Shown here: one piece after another, positions 37,001 to 50,489 of the stretch
Layout: each line of letters starts with the position of its first letter
Numbering within the stretch: the stretch's first letter is position 1
Source: Liolophura sinensis
Lineage: Eukaryota; Mollusca; Polyplacophora; Chitonida; Chitonidae
Direction of reading: 5' to 3'
Assembly: GCF_032854445.1 (NCBI RefSeq)
Contig: NC_088304.1
Coordinates: 14,397,704 to 14,461,703 of the forward strand
DNA: 64,000 bases
The notes under the pieces: generated by a model
The model's database searches: none
Told to the model about the DNA's origin: nothing
The model's input: the letters and a program-made list of their open reading frames with translations, nothing else
Program-made: the position numbers and the translations under genes

Positions 37001-37225
37001 TCGAACAGCTTGCCATTTTATCTCAAGTTACAGTTCTCAGAGATGTGTATAATTTCTCCACGGACAGAGGTATATCTTGATATATGTACGATGGCCATTG
37101 GTCATCTGTCCAGGAGAATGCATTAGCAAACCGGTTCAAATATTTGATAGTAGCTCTTGCAGAACATTTACTGTGTACCTTTTAGTTAGCATCCTTTTAG
37201 TAGGGCGTCTACACTGGAATTTTGT
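34093..37225. other. SINE-free stretch, no gene recognised
   Basis: Open frames up to 114 codons (36434-36778 plus) have no recognisable domain. About 34720-35300 and 36430-36910 are less AT-rich than average and carry homeodomain-type AATTAATC/TAATTA words (for example near 35295 and 35316). Such words are too frequent to prove function. Confidence 0.4.
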
Positions 37226-37410
37226 CTACACTCAAAGAATTGATCTGTTCACTTTAACACAAAGTCTGTTGTCTGACTGATGCTAGAATGCATTCTGCTA
37301 TTCCAACAGATTATTCTGTTAAATATAACACACATATCACAGTAATTTGACATAAAGATTGTATTAGACTAACAGTATACTAGTATTGTGTTGAATATGG
37401 CACAGTATTA
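37226..37410 (+). mobile_element. MITE-like element, family 1, copy 2 (3'-truncated)
   Basis: Begins with the terminal repeat CTACACTCAAAGAATTG and aligns with copies at 3999 and 45061 through AAGTCTGTTGTCTGACTGA, GATTATTCTGTTAAATAT and TTGTGTTGAATATGGCAC. It breaks off at ATTATACCATTC, where a reverse family C SINE fragment begins, so its 3' inverted repeat is lost. Confidence 0.78.
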
Positions 37411-37475
37411 TACCATTCATACGACGGTGATTAGTTCCCTGGATGAAGGAAACCGGAATACCTGGAGTAGAAAGC
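37411..37475 (-). repeat. SINE family C fragment
   Basis: CATACGACGGTGATTAG, GGATGAAGGAAACCGG and ACCTGGAGTAG match the reverse of the family C body. It is short and diverged. Confidence 0.5.
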
Positions 37476-40920
<3,445 letters not shown>

Positions 40921-41490
40921 ATCAGGAAACAACATAGTCAATAGACTAAGCCCGGTTTTTGTCAGGATACCACATAGTCAATAGACAAAGCGAGATTTTT
41001 GCCAGGATACTACATAGTCAATAGATTGGGTGGAATTTTAGTCAGGATACTACATAGTCAATAGACTAGTTGAGGCTTTAGTCAGGGTACTACATAGTCA
41101 ATAGACTAAGTTGGATTTTAGTCAGGGTACTACATAGTCAACAGACTAAGTGGGATTTTAGTCAGGATACTACATAGTCAATAGACTAATTGAGGCTTTA
41201 GTCAGGATACTATATAGTCAATAGACTAAGTGGGATTTTAGTCAGGATACTACATAGTCAATAGACTAAGTGGGATTTTAGTCAGGGTACTACATAGTCA
41301 ACAGACTAAGTGGGATTTTAGTCAGGATACTACATAGTCAATAGACTAATTGAGGCTTTAGTCAGGATACTATATAGTCAATAGACTAAGTGGGATTTTA
41401 GTCAGGATACTACATAGTCAATAGACTAAGTGGGATTTTAGTCAGGATACTACATAGTCAATAGACTACGCCACAATTTGGTCAGGATAC
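40921..41490. repeat. Tandem repeat, 40-bp unit, 14 copies with higher-order repeat
   Basis: Fourteen exact-length 40-bp units run without indels from 40921 to 41480, plus a 10-bp partial. The consensus is GTCAGGATACTACATAGTCA followed by ATAGACTAAGTGGGATTTTA. Units 6-9 (41121-41280) are identical to units 10-13 (41281-41440), so a 160-bp block of four units has been duplicated. Edge units are the most diverged, typical of arrays that evolve by unequal exchange. Confidence 0.96.
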
Positions 41491-42460
41491 TAAGTCTGTT
41501 TCTTAACAGTTAGGATATTTTGTTATGACTACTTTATTGGGCTTAACCTGAATGCATGGGCACTTCCTCATAATATTAGAATTAATCACGTTCAAGCCCT
41601 TGGCGTCTGACGTAGTCGACTTGTCTTGGAGCTGCAAGGCACATTATGTTGGTGTGTGTGTGTCCAAATGGATTATTTACCGGAAACCTTGAAACATAAT
41701 GTCTCCCACAAATGATATTTCTTTTCACGAAGTGTGGGCTGTTTTTGTCCACTGTTGGGTGTCCCCCAGGGGGGTGTACTCGAGAAAAACTCTCCGCTGC
41801 ATTCAAACGGTGGAACGCAACTCTAGTTTAAATGAATTGGCAAACACTGTACGAGTGCAACGAAGTTTGCCTCGTCTAAGTCTGGAGCAGGCGCGAAGTT
41901 CATATAAGTGTTTTCACAACTAATTTGTGATAATTCTAACCGAGAAGGCTAGTACGAGGACAATGAGTTGTGTTGTTTGACGTCCTGGCTTCCAGATGGG
42001 GCATGGGTTCTGTCAAAAACAAACGAATAACGATTGCAGCCTCGTGTCCTTGGCGCTTCGCATAGGCGGAAACTGAGGTTGACGGAAGGTACGCCGGCAT
42101 CGGAACGTGCCTAATCACTGATTGGTGATCGAGAACAGCGATCCGATTTCGTCACGATTCGGACGTGCGCACACAAGATTGGTCTATCCGCCAGAACCTT
42201 TGAATAGACGATATGCGGGTATAATATCCTCACACCAAAGCTCCAGAAGACACGGTAAAGCTTCGTAAAACAAAAACGAGAAGGCTAGAAAATGGCCGTT
42301 AATTCTCCGGCAAACGTGAACAGGTTTTATTACGCAGTTCACAATGAAGCCAAGGGCTGTTTTATTTTTCTGACTGGGAATTATTGACTGAGGTAACAAA
42401 GGTCCCAAAGCCTGTGCTTTCCATCGATGTCTGACACTCCCTTTGAACACGCTCTTCGGA
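41491..42460. other. Gene-free, moderately GC-rich DNA
   Basis: Open frames of 60 to 88 codons are present on both strands without recognisable domains. Confidence 0.5.
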
Positions 42461-42539
42461 ACCGTGATTAGAGCAGAAGTATGGTAGAAGAAGAACTACT
42501 GTGCGAATACATTTGTATTCTTTTCTGATACGTAAAAAA
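42461..42539 (+). repeat. 79-bp perfect duplication, copy A
   Basis: Identical over 79 bp to 44645-44723, from ACCGTGATTAGAGCAGAAG to CTGATACGTAAAAAA. The flanks are unrelated. Perfect identity over 2.2 kb suggests a very recent duplication. Confidence 0.93.
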
Positions 42540-42584
42540 AGCTAAATGGAAGTACTGCGAGCGATTACATCACGAATGCCTTTT

Positions 42585-42682
42585 ACATTTATTTATTTAC
42601 ATGTCTGGTGTTTTTATGCCGGACTCAAGAATATTTCACTTATACTACGCCGGCGAACAATGTGGTGGGAGGAATACGTGAC
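42585..42682 (-). repeat. SINE family A fragment
   Basis: TTTATTTATTTACATGTCTGG, then GCCGGACTCAAGAATATTTC and ACTACGCCGGCGAACAATG. Only the 3' third of the element is present. Confidence 0.85.
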
Positions 42683-42989
42683 AGAGGGAATGGTTTTTAC
42701 ATATTTTCAGTTTATATCATGGTTATATCTCGTCCAACTACTCATCTGTGCCTTTGTCTATTTGACAGAGACGAAGGTAAGCTCTACTTCTTCTGTTAAC
42801 TAGCCCTTCAATCAATCAGTGATGGGGAGTAAACCCATCTATCAGTTGATCATGCTGATAACCAAAGCACTTGACATATACAGGATAAGTCATGTACCAA
42901 AACAACAAAGTCTTACGCGAGGTAACGACAGCGATATGTTCAGTTATATTAAATTGGAGCAGATCTGTATATTTATCACGTTTACAATA

Positions 42990-43165
42990 TTATTATTTAT
43001 TTATTTATTTGATCGGTGTTTTACGCCGTACTCAAGAATATTTCACTTATACGACAGAGGTCAGCATTATGATGGGGGGAAACCGGGGCAGAGTCCGGGG
43101 GAAACCCACGACCATCCGCAGGTTGCTGTCAGACCTTCCCACGTACGACCAGAGAGGAAACACAA
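42990..43165 (-). repeat. SINE family A, head truncated
   Basis: TATTTATTTATTTGATCGG, ACGCCGTACTCAAGAATATT, CGACAGAGGTCAGCATTATG, ACGACCATCCGCAGGTTGCT and ACGTACGACCAGAGAGG. The tRNA-like head is missing. Confidence 0.92.
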
Positions 43166-43336
43166 TATTATAAAAACCGACAGATGAATTCACTATATTA
43201 GGTTATGAAAAAAAAACAGTTGACTTCAAGTAACTCGCGGCAATAAGCATATTTTTCGCGGAATAACAAAGAGTGTCCTATTTTAAGCACCAATCAGCAC
43301 TACTTTAAAGCCAATGGAAGGTTGCACAGTCATGAT

Positions 43337-43450
43337 TTATCTATTTATTTACTTTATTTGATTGGTGTTTTACGCCGTACTGAAGAATATTTCAGTTATA
43401 CGACGGCGGTCAGCATTATGGTGGGAGGAAACCAGGCAGAGTCGGGGGGA
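43337..43450 (-). repeat. SINE family A, truncated, with target-site duplication
   Basis: Begins with a TTTA-type tail and ATTGGTGTTTTACGCCG and stops after ACCAGGCAGAGTCGGGG. ACAGTCATGAT occurs immediately on both sides (43326-43336 and 43451-43461), an 11-bp target-site duplication around a 5'-truncated insertion. Confidence 0.93.
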
Positions 43451-43461
43451 ACAGTCATGAT

Positions 43462-44587
43462 GGACAGGGCGTTAACATGCAGGCTACCATGTCCGATGTA
43501 TATGCCCCCATTCACCGTGAGAAACTTGGCCGTGTATAGTATGACTACATTCCATAATTAATGCTTGTTAAGTGGTATCATTTTGTAGCAGAGGCTTCAA
43601 AGTTTCATTCTAGGTATAAATTTGTGTGTTTTTCGGAGAATGGTGGCGGATGTACACTGGGCAAAAGTAGTAAAACGTCTTGTTTGACGGGTCAACTGGA
43701 GTTGTCTCAGGGGAGGTACCGGGGATCGCAGATTTAGGGACAATGCTGTGAGACCAAACGTTAACATGTAAGTAAATGGGAAATTAATTGTGATGTGTAA
43801 CCGTACGTAATAAAGGAGCTGTAAATGTCGTTTACCCAGGTACTATATGAACCTCAATGTCTTTATTTAACGAACATGCGCACTGCTCAGGCTTAAGTCA
43901 TCATTATATCTGATCGTATCCCTTAACGCTTAGCCATCCGATATCTTTGTAACTCACAGACATGCGGGCTAGGCTTTGTGTTATGACTGCCAGGTAGAAC
44001 GAACAAATTAAGATTAGGCGCAATATTAATTTTCGACGCTCTTTTAAAACGTGCGCCTTCTAATTCGCTAACAAATAAGGGTACATTATTGCGGTAGAGT
44101 TGTCATCGCTTCGCGTCCTGTCACGTGGCCTATCTACCTACGCCATTGTTAGGGGAACAGTGTAAAATTTCGTTGTTATTGTTACCTCGGCGCATCCCTG
44201 AGCGAAGTGATTCTCCGTCGCGCAGCGATTTTGGCCACGTGCATGTCTCTAAATGTTCACCCTTCCTGGCTCTCTACAATCGACCTGATTTTATGGCTCG
44301 TTGCACAGTTTTGCTTAAAAACCATCTAATAGAAATACGCTTAGTTTATATGACATTCGGAAACGGATAATATGTGTTAATATCCGGCCGTCTGACCTCA
44401 TGTACATCCATCATTCAGACAAACGGAGCGAATTGAGCCTAATTACCGGATGTACCTGGCGCGTAAATTGTGCGCTAACGTCACCGATGGGCGAGCATCC
44501 TCCAATGAAACTTGCACGCGACCCGGCCCTTGCGCCAAAAGGGGGAGCTTTTCTCTTTTCTGACTGCAAGGAAGAATTCACTGGACA

Positions 44588-44590
<3 letters not shown>
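43462..44590. other. Gene-free DNA
   Basis: About 1.1 kb with no recognised gene. The 44090-44590 part is GC-richer with 81- to 110-codon frames on both strands and no known domain. Confidence 0.5.
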
Positions 44591-44591
<1 letters not shown>

Positions 44592-44639
<48 letters not shown>

Positions 44640-44646
44640 AATAGAC
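44592..44646. repeat. (TA)n microsatellite with a satellite-like scrap
   Basis: (TA)n of about 22 units ends in TATATAGTCAATAGAC. That 16-bp string also occurs in units 8 and 12 of the 40-bp array at 40921-41490. It leads straight into the 79-bp duplicate at 44645. Confidence 0.85.
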
Positions 44647-44723
44647 CGTGATTAGAGCAGAAGTATGGTAGAAGAAGAACTACTGTGCGAATACATTTGT
44701 ATTCTTTTCTGATACGTAAAAAA
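44645..44723 (+). repeat. 79-bp perfect duplication, copy B
   Basis: Identical to 42461-42539 and in the same orientation. It is joined on its left to a TA microsatellite and an apparent piece of the 40-bp satellite unit. Confidence 0.93.
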
Positions 44724-44880
44724 CCTATGATAAACACAAACACGAATAGTTGTCTGTCTCTTTAAACAAAACTGTTTTAATATGTCCTCATTTTGTTATG
44801 ATTTGTTTTATAAAAACTCATTTCTTGGCAATAATACATAGAGAAGGTATAAGCTTTTTACGCTAGCCTGTTACACATAC

Positions 44881-45048
44881 CTATTTATTTATTTATTTGA
44901 TTGGTGTTTTATGCCGTTCTCAAGAATATTTCACTTATATGATATCCCACTTATGGTGGGAGGGAAACCCACCAGCATCCGCAGGTTGCTGTCAGACCTT
45001 CCCACGTACAACCGGAGAGGAAGGCAGCATGAGCTGGGGTTGAATGTT
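44881..45048 (-). repeat. SINE family A, internally deleted
   Basis: TATTTATTTATTTGATTGG, ATGCCGTTCTCAAGAATATT, ATCCGCAGGTTGCTGTCAGA and GGCAGCATGAGCTGGGG. The CGACGGCGGCCAGC segment is deleted. Confidence 0.9.
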
Positions 45049-45060
45049 AAATTTAAGATA

Positions 45061-45306
45061 GACTGTTAAATTACAGGACTTAAGTCTGTTGTTTGAGTGA
45101 GGCTGGAATGTATGTTGTTATTGAAACCGATTATTCTGTTGAATATCACACACATATTCTGTTAATTCAACATGAAGTCTGTATTAGATCAGCAAGATAT
45201 TATGTTGAAAAGGATACAATATCATGTTACAATATTAGAATACATTCTGGTATCACTCAAATAACACACTTTCTGTTCAAATTAAAAGATTATTTTTTGA
45301 GTGTAG
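45061..45306 (+). mobile_element. MITE-like element, family 1, copy 3
   Basis: The 3' end is intact (TTTTTTGAGTGTAG) and complementary to the CTACACTCAAA that starts copy 2. The 5' terminal repeat is lost; it begins near GTTAAATTACAGGACTTAAG, 13 bp after a SINE. Internal landmarks include TATTCTGTTAATTCAACATG and AATATTAGAATACATTCTGG. No coding capacity. Confidence 0.78.
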
Positions 45307-46149
45307 AAGTTTTGCGCATAACACTTGTGCGTATGTTGTGCCAGTCGACAAGTGTTCATAGCGAGTTTATTCATCACTGCACCGAGTCTTGTATATAATA
45401 TAAACCCCACAGCATGCAACAGGGGCTCTCGTTATTGCATAGTATTACCTTATAAAGCCATACGTGTTATAACTGTGTCCGAGGACATCACAGAATCTCT
45501 CCTGCGAAAGGGTATATATACACACACTATGTCAAGGTCCTTAAGTTCCACCAAGAATCAATAAATTTTAATTAAAGCCCAGACGTTCGCCACGGCGTGG
45601 AATAGAGTATAATACATGTAGTCAGTTGGTGGGGGTTTGGGTATCTCCCCCGTACGCCAGGCGACCAGCACTTCAGTAAGACGAGACCAATCTCATTATA
45701 TAAGGCGAATAAAATAGCCGACTAACAAACCGGAGGATAAGTGAAAGCTTTAACTAGCGCTGTTAAACTGAAAGACGATATATCCTGTCAACTCAAGGTA
45801 CGTTCATTGTCAGGATCGCTTTAGGTACAGGTATAAGGTGTACATATTCAGAGCACTGGCCTTCTAGAAACCAAGAGGTTGTTTGAGTTCATTACCACAC
45901 GGTCCCACATAAAAAACGCTGCCTATCTTACCATCTTACCACCATGTTCTGTATAGGCTGTGTCACTTTTAACATTATTTTGGATTTATCATGATGGTGT
46001 CTTCTTGTAACAGGATTGTGCTCGTGAAACCTTGTTAACTGTCCTGTTGAAATTCTCACAGCAGGCTGAGACACCAAACATGACACCACATACACACACG
46101 CTGAAATGTTCACGTCGCTTACAATATCGAGCCTTACCGAGTATAAGTA
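45307..46149. other. Gene-free DNA
   Basis: No gene or repeat was recognised. Confidence 0.5.
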
Positions 46150-46262
46150 GTCGAGAACGCTTGCGTAGATTAAAGACCCTGTCTTCCATGCTACTGTTTC
46201 CGTCACCCATAAAACTTCTAGTAATCATATGAACGAAATATCTTAAGAATGGCGATAAACAG
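46150..46262 (+). repeat. SINE family C, 3' part
   Basis: TTTCCGTCACCCATAAAACTT, AATCATATGAACGAAATATC and TTAAGAATGGCGATAAACAG correspond to the family C body and 3' end, with substitutions. The upstream limit is uncertain. Confidence 0.65.
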
Positions 46263-47263
46263 TTACATAGGCTTGGCATGAATTATATATACATGTAGAC
46301 AGATAGGTAAAATGTTGAACGTTCTTTCACGGAGAACAGGTATCAAAAAACAATGAAACCTCCCCAAATTTCAGCATCCTTATATTCCCGATTTTCCACA
46401 ACGATGTAGAAATTTGAGAAAGTTTCTTTTTTTCTTACAGACCGATATATTTTGTATAATTGGCGAAGTGCAAGTGAAAAACTTTACCTAAATGAGTATG
46501 GATTTACATGTACAAAGGGATCGAGGCCCCAACATTCAGTATCTGTAAGTAAAGTGTGCGACGCAATCGCCCGGATCGAATAAAAAAAAGTGAATGATTT
46601 AAAAATTCTATGCAACCCACTGCTGAACTGACAGACGAATGACAATAAAGAAGTCCAGACAGACCAGGTGTTTGAAGAAGCAACTTGTGTTAATTTACCC
46701 GTATCGAACAAGCCCTCTTCAAAACGTTCGCAAATTACGCAGTCGTGTCACGAAGTCGCCGCGTCTAAAAAAGAGGAAAACCGATGCTGAACCAACAAAA
46801 CAGAGAGCTTTTGAATGTAACGTTTCCTGCTTGAATGCTGAGAGCAATACCATAGGGGAGCACAAGCAAACCGTTCCAAACGTTGGTTAATGGGTCTGCA
46901 AAGTGAGACGTTACGAAACTCGCTTTGCGCTATGCTCGGCTATAGGCCAATTCCATGACTTCGCATGCTAGCGGTCTTATTTGGCAGTGTGTTCACTCAA
47001 TCCGAACAGTCAACGCATGGTGTGTGTTTATTCTCTACCAAAAATCGTCCGAGTTCAAGGTTAGAAGTCTGCAAGTCTTTATGAAGGTCTAGTGAGGTCC
47101 TGAAAATAGCCCATTAATTAGTGATTGAGGTAACTAATTCTTTTATTTTAACGGTTCACTTCCAGTCACCAACACATTATACGTCATTATGTCTCCACTG
47201 GTAATTTTATATAATAAAAAACTTACAGCATAGAAACTAAATCACAAACAGTGATGGTACTGT
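46263..47263. other. Gene-free DNA with one lysine/arginine-rich open frame
   Basis: The frame at 46639-46890 (83 codons, plus) encodes a strongly basic segment around VTKSPRLKKRKTDAEPTKQ and ends in an acidic-neutral tail. It resembles a nuclear localisation stretch, but there is no domain, splice partner or start context to support a gene. Confidence 0.3.
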
Positions 47264-47427
47264 GTCACACTTAATCGTGGAAATAGCAAACGGTCACACT
47301 TAATCGTGGAAATAACAAACGGTCACACTTAATCGTGGAAATAGCAAACGGGTGGCACTTAACCGTGGAAAAAGCAAACCGGTCACACTTAATCGTGGAA
47401 ATAGCAAACGGTCTCACTTAATCTGAA
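47264..47427. repeat. Minisatellite, 29-bp unit, about 5.5 copies
   Basis: The unit is GGTCACACTTAATCGTGGAA plus ATAGCAAAC. The last partial copy (GGTCTCACTTAATC) runs directly into the dispersed repeat at 47428. Confidence 0.93.
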
Positions 47428-47626
47428 CGGCATCATTGAAAACTGATGACCGCTTCTCTCTTGTGTGTTACCGGCTTTATTTCCTATTTGTATAATTTCT
47501 TACATACCTTTGTCTTTGGGTGCTAGTGTTAAACGTTGTTTTGGAAATGAATGTTGCAATAATCGACTTGGAACGCCCTTTACGGACTACGAATGGTACA
47601 TGACTGTCGGGCATGACGCTTATATT
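47428..47626 (+). repeat. Unclassified dispersed repeat, copy 2
   Basis: Homologous to 8810-8995 along its whole length, with about 13 extra bases around GCTAGTGTTAAAC. The final 80 bp are open in the same frame as copy 1. It adjoins the 29-bp minisatellite, so array and repeat may belong to one larger element. Confidence 0.7.
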
Positions 47627-48646
47627 TATAACTCTTATTTTTCTAAAATGCTTATGAATAGTAGCAAATTTCACGCCCCCTAGCACCGTGGCTGAAGCAG
47701 AAGTGGGGGAGGGGGTAGAAATGCAGTGATGTTTATTGCAATTTATTCAACGTCATTGATCTAAAATAAGGCTCTTGACTGAGTCTACCTGATACTGGCA
47801 TTGGCTATCATATTTAGTGTTACAGTACTTCACCTGTGGTGTCTGCAACCGATACGAATGCCATTCTTAATAAAGGTGAAATATTTGTCATTTACTCTAC
47901 ACTCCTTCTTCTTATTTTCAAATGTTCATCAGTTTAATATCCAAGAAAAAGTAATTAAAGATTAAATCTTTAAGTCAAGTGATCAAAATGGCTTCGACCA
48001 TTAATTTGGGAGAAGAGCGCGCAATGAGAACAATTAGAAAGAGCGCCGTGTTTTGGTGAGCATTTTTTTCATGAAATGACTGGGTAATAACGCTCCAAAA
48101 CTCTGCTCCCAGCATTATCCCGGCCAAAGCGGGGTTCACGGATGACTTAACACTGTATACACAGGCGCTAGCAATACTAAGCAGTCCCCGTGATTAAAGG
48201 CCGTTGAATCGATATACCATTAACACTGAAGAGACTTCGACATCTGAGTCTATATAGAGTTCCAGATACATTATTTAATAGAACTTTTTAGTCAGACGAA
48301 TATTTATCTGTTCTGCAGATCTGGCTGACAGTTCGCACAAAGAGATCGCAAACTGACAAGTGTTTTCAAAGATGGAAACTAACGTGGCCGAAGTTGACTT
48401 AGATAGAAAGTTAAAAAAAAGCCAAACTCTTTTGTCAAATGAATGAAATATCTTACAAACACTGGCAGGGTGTGGGCATGAACTGTACCATTCGTTTAGA
48501 ATTGGTTTTTTCTCACTGACGCAAACAATTCGTAGTATTATGAAAAGACCGACATTGTTTAGGCTGAACCAATTTCACGAGTCATGCGACTGTAATTTTA
48601 TGTTTTACATTTCACGGAAATGATTTTCCAGGATGGGACCAAATCA
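47627..48646. other. Gene-free DNA
   Basis: No gene or repeat was recognised in about 1 kb. Confidence 0.5.
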
Positions 48647-49347
48647 CCGTGCATGTACAGTACTAGAAACAACATGCATGTACATCATTATAAACACCGT
48701 GCATGTACATCATTATAAACAAAGTGCATGTACATCATTATAAACAAAGTGCATGTACATCATTATAAACAAAGTGCATGTACAGCATTATAAACAAAGT
48801 GCATGTACAGCATTATAAACAAAGTGCATGTACATCATTATAAACAAAGTGCATGTACATCATTATAAACAAAGTACATGTACATCATTATAAACAAAGT
48901 GCATGTACAGCATTATAAACAAAGTGCATGCACATCATTATAAACAAAGTGCATGTACAGCATTATAAACAACATGTATGTACAGTATTAGAAACAACGT
49001 GCATGTACATCATTATAAACACCGTGCATGTACATCATTATAAACACCGTGCATGTACAGTATTTTAAAAAACGTGCATGTACAGCATTATAAACACCGT
49101 GCATGTAGAGTATTAGAAACAACGTGCATGCACATCATTATAAACACCGTGCATGTACAGTATTATAAACACCGTGCATGCACAGCATTAGAAACAACAT
49201 GCATGTACATCATTATAAACACCGCCTATGTACATCATTATAAACACCGCCTATGTACATCATTTGAAACACCGTGCATGTACAGTATTAAAAACAACGT
49301 GCATGTACAGCATTATAAACACCGTGCATGTACAGCATTATAAAAAT
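48647..49347. repeat. Minisatellite, 25-bp unit, about 28 copies
   Basis: The unit is GTGCATGTACATCATTATAA plus ACAAA, containing the palindrome ATGTACAT. Units in the left third mostly end ACAAAGT, whereas those on the right mostly end ACACCGT or ACAACGT, so the array has two sequence territories. Frames crossing it are artefacts. Confidence 0.96.
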
Positions 49348-49410
49348 GTATGTGGGCAACGAAAAGCTTTCGATGAAACACGTAATTCATTCCTTAAGCT
49401 CGCTGTATTT

Positions 49411-50198
49411 CTAGCTTCACTGCGTCATTGAGTACATGTAGCTATTTAGTTTCTCTGCCTCAATGAGTACATGTAGCTATTTAGTTTCTCTGCCTCAATG
49501 AGTACATCTAGTTATTTAGTTTCTCTGCCTCAATGAGTACATGTAGCTATTTAGTTTCTCTGACTCAATGAGTACATGTAGCTATTTAGTTTCTCTGCCT
49601 CAATGAGTACATCTAGTTATTTAGTTTCTCTGCCTCAATGAGTACATGTAGCTATTTAGTTTCTCTGCCTCAATGAGTACATGTAGCTATTTAGTTTCTC
49701 TGCCTCAATGAGTACATCTAGTTATTTAGTTTTACTGCCTCATTGAGTACATGTAGCTATTTAGTTTCTCTGCCTCAATGAGTACATGTAGCTATTTAGT
49801 TTCTCTGCCTCAATGAGTACATCTAGTTATTTAGTTTTACTGCCTCATTGAGTACATGTAGCTATTTAGTTTCTCTGCCTCAATGAGTACATGTAGCTAT
49901 TTAGTTTCTCTGCCTCAATGAGTACATCTAGTTATTTAGTTTTACTGCCTCATTGAGTACATGTAGCTGTTTAGTTTCACAGCCTCAGTGAGTACAAACC
50001 TGCGGATGGTCGTGGGTTTCCCCCGGGCTGTGCCCGGTTTCCACCCACCATAATGCTGGCCGCCGTCGTATAAGTGAAATATTCTTGAGTACGGCGTAAA
50101 ACACCAATCAAAAAAAAAAATCAATGAGTACATGTAGCTATTTAGTTTCACAGCCTCAATGAGTACACGTAGTTATTTTGTTTCATAGCTTCATTGAG
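49411..50198. repeat. Tandem repeat, 35-bp unit with AAB higher-order pattern
   Basis: Unit type A contains GAGTACATGTAGCTATTTAG and type B contains GAGTACATCTAGTTATTTAG. From 49430 the order is AAB repeated five times plus one A, a 105-bp higher-order repeat. A SINE interrupts the array at 49997-50120, and two diverged units follow it to about 50198. Confidence 0.95.
49997..50120 (+). repeat. SINE family A inserted in the 35-bp array
   Basis: A 5'-truncated copy starting CCTGCGGATGGTCGTGGG and ending GTAAAACACCAATCA with a 10-11 base A tail. TCAGTGAGTACA (49985-49996) and TCAATGAGTACA (50121-50132) flank it as a 12-bp target-site duplication with one mismatch. It is among the best-conserved copies here. 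Confidence 0.95.
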
Positions 50199-50280
50199 GT
50201 TGAAGGGGATAGTGCAACGACTGGTTGACTTGTATCAGTATTATGGCTCGGGCGGGGCGTTTTACTTACCTTCGGTAAGT
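50199..50280 (+). repeat. SINE family B (variant 1) internal fragment
   Basis: GAAGGGGATAGTGCAACGAC, TGTATCAGTATTATGGCTCG, GGCGGGGCG and GGTAAGTCGTCTCAGTGA match the body of the full-length element at 53550-53917. Both ends are lost. Confidence 0.85.
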
Positions 50281-50291
50281 CGTCTCAGTGA

Positions 50292-50389
50292 GAGCCTGCG
50301 GAAACTTAAACTCACAACGATCGCAGTGGCGAGAGGCTTCTGAGTCATTGCCTCGTGCTGGCACGCTAACACTCGGCCATGGAGGCCCT
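50292..50389 (-). repeat. SINE family A, head end only
   Basis: TTAAACTCACAACGATCGC, GAGAGGCTTCTGAGTCATTG, GGCACGCTAACACTCGGCC and ATGGAGGCCC are the reverse of the tRNA-like head. The body and tail are absent. It directly follows the family B fragment, so this is a composite of SINE pieces. Confidence 0.82.
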
Positions 50390-50489
50390 AGGAACCTTTT
50401 GTACACGTGTGAGCAAGAAGAGCAATGAAAATGGAATTGGGAGCAAATATATATATATATACATATAAAGCAAGTAAAAATGAAAATGG

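Noticed and set aside
40921-49347. CRISPR array
   Set aside because: The 40-, 29- and 25-bp direct repeats are head-to-tail with no unique spacers, no cas genes are present and the genome is eukaryotic.
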